Part shown: piece after piece, positions 1 to 5,787 of the stretch
Numbering within the stretch: the stretch's first letter is position 1
Layout: each line of letters begins with the position of its first letter
NCBI GenBank assembly: GCA_018899995.1
Contig: JAHIHE010000040.1
Span: 1-12,277, forward strand
DNA: 12,277 nt
Direction of reading: 5' to 3'
DNA from: Patescibacteria group bacterium
GTDB lineage: Bacteria > Patescibacteriota > Minisyncoccia > JAHIHE01
Notes under the pieces: model-generated
Told to the model about the DNA's origin: nothing
Seen by the model: the letters and a program-made list of their open reading frames with translations, nothing else
Database searches by the model: none
Program-made: the position numbers and the translations under genes

Positions 1-1
1 A

Positions 2-37
2 AGGGAATGGGATGAGTTTTTTGGCTTAACTGAATGA
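2..37 (+). CDS. Possible 3' end of an upstream gene
   Basis: The first bases read as an open frame ending REWDEFFGLTE followed by TGA at 35-37. This could be the last eleven residues of a gene that starts left of the window. Nothing in it identifies a family. The only support is that the frame is open to the edge and the composition is plausible for protein, so it could be chance. Confidence 0.25.
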   Translation, partial: REWDEFFGLTE

Positions 38-115
38 TTTTTTGATCTCGTTTATGCTAAAATTGTATATTAAAGCGGCTAAAAGTGTTGCGTTAGATTC
101 TGGAATCAAACCTAA

Positions 116-514
116 ACTTTTACGAGTGCTGAATCGGCTAAAGCCAGAGGTACAGAGCTTAAACAGGGAGCGCGGGCATTGATTATTAAAGCGGATGATG
201 ATTATTTTATGGCGATTTCTTCAGCGGCTTATCAATTGGATTTGGATAAGCTGAAAGCTATTTTGAAGATAGTTGAAATTTCTATGGCAAAAGCGGAAGA
301 AGTGCGAAAAATTACCGATGGTTGCGACATTGGCGCGGTGCCGCCTTTTGGTAATTTGTTTGGTCTGCCGGTTTATGTTGATGAGAGACTTTTAGAAAAT
401 GAAATTATTGCTTTTAACACCGGCACGCATACAGATTCGATTAAAATGAAGTCCAAAGATTTTGTTAAGGTAGTAAAGCCGGAGATTGGGAAGTTTGCTA
501 AATTTGAGAAATAA
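116..514 (+). pseudogene. YbaK/EbsC-type aminoacyl-tRNA deacylase, N-terminally broken
   Basis: The frame ending at TAA 512-514 encodes the C-terminal three quarters of a YbaK-domain protein, the family that hydrolyses mischarged aminoacyl-tRNA. Visible family words are TSAESAKARGTELKQGARAL just after the break, then GAVPPFGNLFGLPVYVD and the closing NTGTHTDSIKM. The first start codon in frame is TTG at 179, but clear homology begins about 60 bp earlier at 116, directly after an in-frame TAA (113-115), with no start codon between. A different frame (ATG 54, reading MLKLYIKAAKSVALDSGIKPKL) may hold the missing N-terminus, which would mean a small frameshifting deletion near 115. A second, intact family member lies at 4068. 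The family call is firm; whether this is a pseudogene, an assembly error or a TTG-started short protein is less certain. Confidence 0.75.
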
Positions 515-518
515 CTTT

Positions 519-680
519 ATGATAGATTTTAATTCAAAAAAACCGGAAATAGAAAAATTAGCCGAAAAATACAAAATAAAATTTATTGTCTCGTTCGGTT
601 CGCGGGCAAAAGGCGTTCCCAAAGATTATCATCAATACTGCCAATATATTTTAGATTTTTTGGAGAAGAAAGAAAAATAA
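519..680 (+). pseudogene. MNT-type nucleotidyltransferase remnant with internal deletion
   Basis: A 53-residue frame starts at ATG 519, four bases after the YbaK stop. It opens like a minimal DNA polymerase beta-type nucleotidyltransferase (MntA/MNT family): a helix followed by the strand and turn IKFIVSFGSRAKG, which contains the GSxxxG nucleotide-binding signature. The DxD metal-binding pair that should follow about ten residues later is absent. The protein jumps instead to YHQYCQYILDFLEKKEK, which could be the C-terminal helix of the same protein. The family's usual length is roughly 95-140 residues, so the middle appears to be deleted and the product cannot be catalytic. It overlaps the next remnant by 26 bp. 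An intact family member is at 4955. Confidence 0.55.
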
Positions 681-837
681 TTTTACGACATCGCAAGTCG
701 TTATAACTAATTGCGGCAACGGAATTTGTGAAAAGTGGGAGAGTAAATGTAATTGTTCCAAGGATTGTAAATAGACCCCTGTTGTTTCTGAGAGTATTTT
801 CAACCAAATCCTTTCCACTTTCAAATTTATCAAATAA
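655..837 (+). pseudogene. Remnant of a secreted CGNGIC/PsbP-like protein
   Basis: One frame, interrupted only by TAG at 772-774, carries two recognisable pieces. The first is a cysteine-rich stretch, CGNGICEKWESKCNCSKDC (about 712-768), resembling the CGNGICExGE...NCxxDC repeats found in surface proteins of CPR bacteria and archaea. The second, right after the TAG, is SESIFNQILSTFKFIK and TAA at 835-837. That is the C-terminal signature of the PsbP-like proteins in this window (compare INQILSTFKFVEKEEN at the end of the 5784 gene and FDQILSTFKFTEKN at the end of the 1690 gene). The PsbP-like domain that should lie between them, roughly 130 residues, is missing. I read this as a gene with a large internal deletion and a nonsense codon. 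No start codon is visible. Confidence 0.55.
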
Positions 838-904
838 CAATATCATTTATGGTACGATTATAAGGCAATAATGATACGATTTTATAGCTTTAAATAAAAC
901 AAAA

Positions 905-1642
905 TTGAATAAAAGACAGGATAAAATTTTGGATGCTCTTGCAAAAGAAATAGCGCATTCTTCCAAGAAGACAAATTGGATAAAAAATAATTTTGATGTT
1001 TTTTTAAAAGATATTAATAATTGTCGTTTGCCGATTTTTGATAACTTGCAAAGGAAATATAATTTTTTTGGAGAAGTGTTGGAAGTAGGCGCTGGCAGTT
1101 GCTGGCTAAGCGCTTTAATATCAAAAACTCCAGGGGTTAGAAAAATTTATGCTTTGGATATTTCAAGAGATTTACTGGAAACGATTGGCGCGGATATAAT
1201 TTGTCGGCTGAACGGCAATAAAGAAAAGATAGAATTTATCAACGCGGATTTTAATAATTTGCCGTTTGAAAATAATAAATTTAATATCGCGGTTTGCGAC
1301 GCTTCTTTGCATCACGCCCAAAATTCATCAATATTATTAAAAGAGATTTCTCGGATTTTAAAAGCTGGCGGATTTTTGATTGCGATTAGGGAACCGATAA
1401 AGCCGCTGATTTATTGGAGAAAATTCGGCAAAAGCGAAATAGCAAAAGGCGCTACTGAAAATATTTATAGTAAAAGAGAATGGAAAAGATATTTTAAAGA
1501 AGCGGGGTTAAGTTTGAATATTGTAGAAGATTTCAGTCAAAATGATTTTAAGACGAGCGTATTTAGATTATTTCTTTTTAGGTTTTTAAATGGTATTTTG
1601 TTTTCTCGGTATCATTTTTTTGCTAAGAAATGTAATTCTTGA
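905..1642 (+). CDS. Class I SAM-dependent methyltransferase (Methyltransf_11 type)
   Basis: This encodes a 245-residue protein with the Rossmann-type methyltransferase core. Motif I is VLEVGAGSCWLSA (58-70), which binds the S-adenosylmethionine glycine loop. An acidic residue in YALDIS (D85) would bind the ribose hydroxyls. NADFNNLPF (113-121) and CDASLHH (131-137) match motifs II/III, and the post-motif turn is ILKAGGFLIA (151-160). The substrate cannot be told; relatives act on small molecules, lipids, quinones or sugars. The C-terminal 40 residues are rich in Phe and Arg and could touch the membrane. The start is taken at TTG 905; no ATG lies between an upstream in-frame TGA (872) and the motifs, and no ribosome-binding site is visible. 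It stands alone between two degenerate PsbP-like genes. The fold is confident, the specificity unknown. Confidence 0.85.
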   Translation: MNKRQDKILDALAKEIAHSSKKTNWIKNNFDVFLKDINNCRLPIFDNLQRKYNFFGEVLEVGAGSCWLSALISKTPGVRKIYALDISRDLLETIGADIICRLNGNKEKIEFINADFNNLPFENNKFNIAVCDASLHHAQNSSILLKEISRILKAGGFLIAIREPIKPLIYWRKFGKSEIAKGATENIYSKREWKRYFKEAGLSLNIVEDFSQNDFKTSVFRLFLFRFLNGILFSRYHFFAKKCNS

Positions 1643-1689
1643 AAATTTTTATGAATTATAATTTTATAAATTATTAAACAATAAAACCT

Positions 1690-2476
1690 ATGCAAAAACA
1701 AACAAAACCCGAGCTGTTGGGGGCGCCAACGGCAAAAATGATTTTAGCTGTCGCGATAATAGTTTCTCTCGGCGCTTTATTTGGAGCGTTGGGATATTTG
1801 GCGAAAAATAAGCAGATTGTAAATCAAGAGCCTGGGGTTTCGATTGTGCCAAATCAAATAACGAGCTCTTTTGAAGGGACACTTATTTCAGGCTGACGAT
1901 GGAACTATTTATTCTTTGCAGGGTGCTGGCAGGATTACTGAAAGTTTTAATGATGGAGATGCGGTCATTATTAAAGGTGAATTTGTTGAAAGAAGTTATT
2001 GCATGCAGGGCAAAAAAACTATCAAATTATTGGAAATTGATTATATAAATAATGAAACCGCGGATTGGAAAACTTATAGAAATGAGGAGTATGGGTTTGA
2101 GTTTGAATATCCTACTGATTGGTTTATTTATTCCGATCGAACAGAAGCTCAAACTCGAATTATTCAAGTTGCCAGTTCGCTGGATAGAAAAATAGGCGAG
2201 GGAACTACATTTTTAGGACCAGTCTTGGATATTAGGATTCCTGGTAAAAATAAGGATAAAGGGATTTCAATAAATATGTTTGGCAAGAGTGATAGAGATA
2301 TAGATTGGCAATCAGGCGTGAGCATGGGTTTAGCAATATCTAGACAAATTAGTATTTTAACGAGTCCAGACATCGTAATTTATTTGCGGACTAGTATTTC
2401 TGGTGAATCAATTAATTCTGAAAAATTAACTTTTGACCAAATCCTCTCCACCTTCAAATTCACAGAAAAAAACTAA
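1690..2476 (+). pseudogene. Membrane-anchored PsbP-like protein, frameshifted
   Basis: Two overlapping frames together make one protein. The first (ATG 1690 to TGA 1894-1896) has a membrane anchor at residues about 17-38 (ILAVAIIVSLGALFGALGYL) and ends SSFEGTLISG. The second, one frame over, reads through the same bases as KGHLFQADDGTIYSLQGAG. The natural joint is FEGTL-FQADDGTIYSL, so a single extra base near 1882-1886 explains the break. The second part has a small beta-rich domain (about 1871-2040; GDAVIIKGEF...KTIKLLEIDYI, possibly OB-like) and then a PsbP-like module beginning ETADWKTYRNEEYGFEFEYPTDW and ending FDQILSTFKF. It resembles one module of the intact 5784 gene. It may be a true pseudogene, a sequencing error, or two separate genes. 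Programmed frameshifting seems unlikely because no slippery heptamer is visible. Confidence 0.7.
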
Positions 2477-2498
2477 TCTTTTTTTCGCGGAGCTTCGC

Positions 2499-2526
2499 TT
2501 GACATCAATAAATCTCGTGCTAATAT
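2499..2526 (+). promoter_or_regulatory. Sigma-70-type promoter of the AAA_14/DUF4143 gene
   Basis: TTGACA at 2499-2504 and TAATAT at 2521-2526 are separated by 16 bp, and the match to the housekeeping consensus is nearly complete. Transcription would begin near 2533, giving a leader of about 20 bases before the ATG at 2555 and no clear Shine-Dalgarno sequence. Confidence 0.7.
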
Positions 2527-2532
2527 TGATGT
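2502..2532 (+). promoter_or_regulatory. Inverted repeat overlapping the promoter, candidate operator
   Basis: ACATCAATA at 2502-2510 and TATTGATGT at 2524-2532 form a perfect 9-bp inverted repeat with a 13-bp spacer. It covers the end of the -35 box, the spacer and the -10 box. The centre-to-centre distance of the arms is 22 bp, two helical turns, as expected for a dimeric repressor. No regulator gene is adjacent, so autoregulation by the ATPase or control by a distant factor are both open. Confidence 0.5.
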
Positions 2533-2554
2533 GTAAGTTATTAAATATCAAAAC

Positions 2555-3820
2555 ATGGAGCAGAAAATTATAAAAAGAACGATTTTTTCTCAAATTGTCA
2601 GCCATATCAATGAGCCGGAAATGACTATGATTTTAGGTCCGAGACAAACGGGAAAAACCACTCTTCTGGCGCAATTAAAAAATTATCTGTTGGAAAATAA
2701 AATTTCTCAAGAAAAAAATATTCTGATATTCAATCTGGATTTTATTTCCGATCTGGAATTGTTTAAAAGCCAAGCGGAGTTTTTTAATTATCTCAAATCA
2801 AGAACAGGCGAAGAAAAATTATATGTTTTTGTGGACGAAGCCCAGCGCGTTGAAAATGCCGGCGTATTTTTCAAGGGTATATACGATAAAAAACTGCCCG
2901 TAAAATTTGTTTTAACAGGATCATCTTCTTTTGAATTGAAAGCCAAACTTTCAGAGCCGCTTACGGGAAGAAAAATGATTTTTACCGTTTATCCCTTTGA
3001 TTTTTATGAATATATTTTGTCCAAAGACGAGCATTTGGCGGAATTGCTGTATTTGGAAGATATTTCCGATTATGATAAAAAATCTCTGCTTAATAATTTA
3101 TACGGCTTTATGAATTATGGCGGGTATCCCCGCGTTGCTTTGGAAGAAAACGAGGAAAGAAAACGGCAATTATTGAAAGAAATTTATTCAAGCTACATAG
3201 AAAAAGATATTATCGGATTATTGAGAATAAAAAATTTTAGCGGCTACGCGAAACTGATGAAAATTATTGCCGGACAAATCGGAGGATTGGCAAATTACCA
3301 TGAATTGTCCCAAACTGCGGGTTTAAGCTTTAGAACCATAGAATCATATTTAGAAATTTTAGAGCAAACTTTTGTTATTGGCAGGATTACTCCGTTTTTT
3401 AAAAATATGCGCAAAGAATTGAGCAAAATGCCGAAAATTTATTTTATTGATTCGGGATTGCGCAATTCGTCAATAAATTCGTTCAGAAACTTAGAAACAA
3501 GGGAAAACGAGGGCGCGCTTTTGGAAAACTATATTTTTTCCGCGTTAACTAAAAAGAAAAAAGAAAATTTGCATTTTTGGCGCACAAAAGACAAAAGCGA
3601 GGTTGATTTTATTATTGAAAATTCCGAAGAGATTATTCCCATGGAAGTTAAAGCGGTTAAATTGTCAGGGCCGGAAATCACCCGCGGAATGAGAAACTTT
3701 ATTTCCCGCTATAATCCCCCAAAAGCTTTTTTGGCAAATCTTTCATATAGGGGAGAACGAACGGTGGATAAAACTAAAGTCAATTTTATTTTGCCGTATG
3801 AAATAGAGAGAATATTTTGA
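2555..3820 (+). CDS. AAA_14 / DUF4143 ATPase
   Basis: This is a 421-residue protein of full family length. The N-terminal AAA_14 domain shows Walker A GPRQTGKTT (28-36), Walker B LYVFVDEAQ (89-97) and a sensor-1 strand FVLTGSSS (118-125), followed by the family signature FTVYPFDFYEYI (143-154). The C-terminal DUF4143 part (about 205-375) has a winged-helix-like segment (ANYHELSQTAGLSFRTIESYLEILEQTFVIGRI) and then a restriction-enzyme-like core: E320/E324 in the helix GALLENYIF, D351 in SEVDFII, and E364-x-K366 in MEVKAV, a possible PD-(D/E)xK nuclease site. These proteins are abundant in CPR bacteria and archaea and their role is not settled; DNA handling linked to mobile or toxin-antitoxin loci has been suggested. 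All key residues are present, so it is probably functional. ATG 2555 fits the family N-terminus. A second, truncated family member is at 6855. Confidence 0.9.
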   Translation: MEQKIIKRTIFSQIVSHINEPEMTMILGPRQTGKTTLLAQLKNYLLENKISQEKNILIFNLDFISDLELFKSQAEFFNYLKSRTGEEKLYVFVDEAQRVENAGVFFKGIYDKKLPVKFVLTGSSSFELKAKLSEPLTGRKMIFTVYPFDFYEYILSKDEHLAELLYLEDISDYDKKSLLNNLYGFMNYGGYPRVALEENEERKRQLLKEIYSSYIEKDIIGLLRIKNFSGYAKLMKIIAGQIGGLANYHELSQTAGLSFRTIESYLEILEQTFVIGRITPFFKNMRKELSKMPKIYFIDSGLRNSSINSFRNLETRENEGALLENYIFSALTKKKKENLHFWRTKDKSEVDFIIENSEEIIPMEVKAVKLSGPEITRGMRNFISRYNPPKAFLANLSYRGERTVDKTKVNFILPYEIERIF

Positions 3821-3870
3821 TAAAATTTTCCAATTTTTAAATTCATGGAAAAATCATCAGATATAATGCA

Positions 3871-3898
3871 GCGTATTTTTGACGGCCGTCCAAAACGC
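3871..3898. repeat. Imperfect palindrome after the AAA_14 gene
   Basis: The core GACGGCCGTC (3881-3890) is a perfect 10-bp palindrome. It is flanked by T-rich and A-rich arms, and then by GCGT and ACGC, so most of 3871-3898 is self-complementary. There is no loop in the core and no following T-run, so it is a DNA palindrome more than a classical terminator. The spacer 3821-4067 otherwise holds only the remnant at 3954 and the hairpin at 4010. Confidence 0.45.
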
Positions 3899-3953
3899 GC
3901 GATATAAATATTTTTTTATGCGGTTAATTTTTCAATAATCAATTTTAAATCAA

Positions 3954-4012
3954 AACCTATAGAAAAACAAACAAAACCTAAGCCATTAGGGGCGCCAATG
4001 GCAAAAAAGTGA
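3954..4012 (+). pseudogene. N-terminal scrap of a PsbP-like membrane protein gene
   Basis: These 56 or so bases align without gaps to the start of the 1690 gene (1685-1740) at about 84 percent identity by eye. The ATG has become ATA (3959-3961). The translation IEKQTKPKPLGAPMAKK matches MQKQTKPELLGAPTAKM and ends at TGA 4010-4012, just where the membrane helix should begin. It is a dead fragment of the same gene family. Confidence 0.65.
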
Positions 4013-4034
4013 GGTCGGTTGGGGTTAGACCTCA
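4010..4034 (+). repeat. Hairpin in the ybaK leader
   Basis: TGAGGTC (4010-4016) and GACCTCA (4028-4034) form a perfect 7-bp stem around the 11-base loop GGTTGGGGTTA. It lies 33 bases before the ybaK start codon. It starts on the stop codon of the preceding gene scrap. It may be a short palindromic repeat or a weak transcription pause; there is no T-run after it. Confidence 0.4.
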
Positions 4035-4067
4035 ACAAATCAATTTTAAAAATAGAAAGGAAAAAAT

Positions 4068-4625
4068 ATGGCAATTATAAAAAATCTCGAAAAATTATTG
4101 AAAGACGCTAAGGCGAAATATGAAGTCGTAAAACACAAGACAGTTTATACGGCCTTGGATAAGGCAAAGACCCTAAAAATTAGTCCGAAAGAAGTGGTGA
4201 AAACTTTAGTGTTGAAACTGGGTTCGGGTCATCCGACCCGACAAGCCGGCAAAGCCAGCCAATATGTTTTGGCCTCAATCCCGGCGGATAAGAATTTTGA
4301 CAAAGAAAAATTTAAGAAATTATTCAATGACTGGGCTAAAAAAGCGGCTAAAGCCGAAGGAAGAATTTTTCAAGTCGCAAAACAGATTGATTTTGCCGAA
4401 GAAAAATGGATTAAGAAAAATATTTTCAAAACCAAAGCCGGGGGAGCAGTGCCGCCGTTTGGAAGCATGTTTAAATTTTTAGCATTTATTGATAAATCAT
4501 TATTAAAAGCGAAGAAATTGGTGATTAACGCCGGCGGGTTTGAAGAGTCAATTAAATTGGCCGGAAGCCAATTGGAAAAGATTGAAAAACCGGTTAAGGG
4601 GAGCTTTTCGAAGAAGAAATTGTAA
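4068..4625 (+). CDS. YbaK/ProX-type aminoacyl-tRNA deacylase
   Basis: This is a 185-residue protein with an intact YbaK domain, the fold that removes wrongly attached amino acids from tRNA (Cys-tRNA-Pro, Ala-tRNA-Pro and relatives). The N-terminus KYEVVKHKTVYTALDKAKTL (17-36), the strand VVKTLVLKL (43-51), the GGAVPPFGSMF signature (125-135) and FIDKSLL...INAGGFEESIKL all match the family. The start ATG 4068 has a good ribosome-binding site (AGAAAGG at 4054-4060), one of the clearest in the window. A stretch at about residues 52-64, GSGHPTRQAGKAS, interrupts the usual hairpin between KTLVLKL and YVLASIPADK and is encoded by a GC-rich palindrome, so it looks like an in-frame insertion. The C-terminus is Lys-rich. 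The exact tRNA substrate cannot be told from sequence. Confidence 0.85.
   Translation: MAIIKNLEKLLKDAKAKYEVVKHKTVYTALDKAKTLKISPKEVVKTLVLKLGSGHPTRQAGKASQYVLASIPADKNFDKEKFKKLFNDWAKKAAKAEGRIFQVAKQIDFAEEKWIKKNIFKTKAGGAVPPFGSMFKFLAFIDKSLLKAKKLVINAGGFEESIKLAGSQLEKIEKPVKGSFSKKKL
4221..4258 (+). repeat. GC-rich palindromic insertion inside ybaK
   Basis: TCGGGTCATCCGACCCGA (4224-4241) is a 7-bp stem with an ATCC loop, followed by AGCCGGC and AAAGCC words. The stretch is far richer in G and C than the surrounding AT-rich gene. It encodes about a dozen residues that lie where the YbaK family normally has a tight beta turn. Its length seems to be a multiple of three because the frame continues normally on both sides. 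Confidence 0.5.
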
Positions 4626-4735
4626 TGTTGACGTCAGACGTCAATATAGAATTTTTAGACCGTTTAATTCGCGGCTCTTTCTATTTTCCATCAAATTCTT
4701 TCCACTTTTTCCCCGCACTAATCCACGCCCTCTAA
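4625..4735 (+). CDS. Small 36-residue open frame overlapping the ybaK stop
   Basis: An ATG at 4625 overlaps the ybaK stop codon (TAATG) and opens a frame of 36 residues, beginning MLTSDVNIEFLDRLIRG and ending FFPALIHAL. The stop/start overlap is typical of translational coupling. The first codons lie on the perfect palindrome at 4628-4644, which argues that the frame could be accidental. I recognise no family. The downstream codons after its TAA read AVFFH and stop again. Confidence 0.25.
   Translation: MLTSDVNIEFLDRLIRGSFYFPSNSFHFFPALIHAL
4628..4644. repeat. Perfect 17-bp palindrome just after ybaK
   Basis: TTGACGTCAGACGTCAA is self-complementary apart from the central base. It begins three bases after the ybaK stop. 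With no loop and no T-run it is unlikely to be an ordinary terminator; a protein-binding site or a short dispersed repeat fits better. Confidence 0.5.
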
Positions 4736-4954
4736 GCAGTATTTTTTCACTAAAGAGCATTATTGAGCATTCTTTTCTGCGATACGGTAAAGGATAAAAT
4801 ACAACAGCATTGAGGGCGGGGTAATGCGGGGCAAGGGTTTTTTGGACCCCGTTAAAGAATAGCAGGATAATTTTAGAGAATAAAGACCGGTTTATTAAAA
4901 GACGCCGTGACAATAAATTGATTTTTACCCCAGATTTGATAAAATTTAACTAAT
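4736..4954. other. Spacer without a convincing gene
   Basis: Together with the small frame before it, this makes about 330 bases between ybaK and the nucleotidyltransferase. It contains CGGGGT (4817-4822) pairing with ACCCCG (4846-4851), a weak 6-bp stem around a G-rich segment. A 90-residue open frame on the minus strand (4913-4641, TTG start) shows no family features and I did not accept it. A promoter lies at the right end. Confidence 0.4.
4918..4945 (+). promoter_or_regulatory. Candidate promoter for the mntA-like gene
   Basis: TTGATT (4918-4923) and TAAAAT (4940-4945, preceded by a TG: TTGATAAAAT) are 16 bp apart. Transcription would start within a few bases of the ATG at 4955, so the message would be almost leaderless, which fits the absence of a Shine-Dalgarno sequence there. 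Confidence 0.45.
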
Positions 4955-5365
4955 ATGACGATTAAAAGACCAGGAAAATTAAATAAAATCTTTAAGAAAA
5001 ACCAAGTTGTTTTGGCTTATCTTTTCGGCTCTGAAGCAAGGGGCGAATCTCATAAAGAATCAGATGTTGATATTGGAGTTTTATTTGATAAAAAAGTAAA
5101 TCCAAAAGATTATTTGAAATTAGAGGGGAAGCTAATCGCTTTTTTTTCAGAAATTTATTCCCGAAAAGAGATAAATATTGTCAATTTAAATATCGCCTCG
5201 CCTCTTTTGAAACAAGTGGCTATCTTGGAAGGAAAGCCCCTTTATATTAGAAGCGAAACAGATAGAATTTTATTTCAAATTCAAACCCTTCGCGAATACG
5301 AAGATTATTTACATTTGAGCAATATTTACAATCAATTTTTGGATTTAAAACTTAAAGCATTATGA
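4955..5365 (+). CDS. mntA: MntA-type nucleotidyltransferase antitoxin
   Basis: This is a 136-residue minimal nucleotidyltransferase of the DNA polymerase beta superfamily. AYLFGSEARG (21-30) carries the GSxxxG motif, and DVD (37-39) supplies two metal-binding carboxylates. The third acidic position, usually Asp in a VDLVDL-like strand, reads INIVNL with Asn (N74). It may be weakened, although not all relatives need it. In characterised MntA/HepT systems, MntA transfers AMP to a tyrosine of the HepT ribonuclease and so silences it. The gene overlaps the next one by ATGA (5362-5365), the usual arrangement for this antitoxin-toxin pair. Here the toxin gene is broken, so this antitoxin is probably an orphan. 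The C-terminal helix region (102-130) would contact HepT. Confidence 0.85.
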   Translation: MTIKRPGKLNKIFKKNQVVLAYLFGSEARGESHKESDVDIGVLFDKKVNPKDYLKLEGKLIAFFSEIYSRKEINIVNLNIASPLLKQVAILEGKPLYIRSETDRILFQIQTLREYEDYLHLSNIYNQFLDLKLKAL

Positions 5366-5787
5366 CCGAAATAATAAAAAAACAGCTTTAAGAGAAAATA
5401 GATAATTTACTAGAAATTTATCAGGGTCTAAAAAAATTACAAAGATTAACTTTTAAATCTCTGAAAGAAAATCTTGAAAATGTTTGGTCAGTGACTTTCG
5501 GCTTGGTAGCAGGGATTGAGGCTGTTTTAGATATCAGCCAGTATATTTTAGCCGATAAAGGAATAAAAATTGAGAGTTATGGCAAAATTCCAGAAAAATT
5601 ATTTGAGGCAGAAATAATTGAAAAGGACTTTTTAGAAAAGATGTGAAAGATGACCGGTTTTCGAAACAGAGCAATTCATAATTACCCCCCTTTAAATGAA
5701 GAACATCTCTATGAAATTTTACAAAAAGATACCGATGATTTTAAGGAATTTTTAGTTATTGTTAGAAATTATCTTAAAACTAAATGA
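5362..5787 (+). pseudogene. hepT: HepT (HEPN ribonuclease toxin), inactivated by two stops
   Basis: One frame from ATG 5362 to TGA 5785-5787 spells a complete HepT-type HEPN protein of about 140 residues, except for two internal stops: TAA at 5389-5391 (codon 10) and TGA at 5644-5646. Visible family features are FKSLKENLENVWSVTFGLVAGIEAVLDISQYIL (helices 1-2) and KMTGFRNRAIHNYPPL, which contains the catalytic RxxxxH (R-N-R-A-I-H). The stops replace expected GAA and GGA codons and both could come from a single G-to-T change. TGA and TAA end other genes here, so recoding is not supported. The start overlaps mntA and the end overlaps the next gene (ATGA), so the operon layout survives although the toxin does not. 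From ATG 5650 only a 45-residue fragment with the RxxxxH motif could be made. Confidence 0.8.

Noticed and set aside
54..182. Independent 42-residue gene at the left edge
   Set aside because: Its second half overlaps, out of frame, the clear YbaK homology at 116-182; at most its first part is the displaced YbaK N-terminus.
1871..2476. Separate gene starting at TTG 1871
   Set aside because: The preceding frame ends inside the same conserved segment and supplies the membrane anchor, so one frameshifted gene is simpler.
4641..4913. 90-residue minus-strand open frame
   Set aside because: TTG start, no family motif, and it overlaps the palindrome and the spacer hairpin. Its composition does not look like protein.
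5644..5646. TGA in hepT read as Gly or Trp (recoded stop, as in Gracilibacteria/SR1)
   Set aside because: The same frame also has a TAA at codon 10, and TGA ends the methyltransferase, AAA_14, mntA and PsbP-like reading frames at sensible places. Ordinary nonsense mutations fit better.
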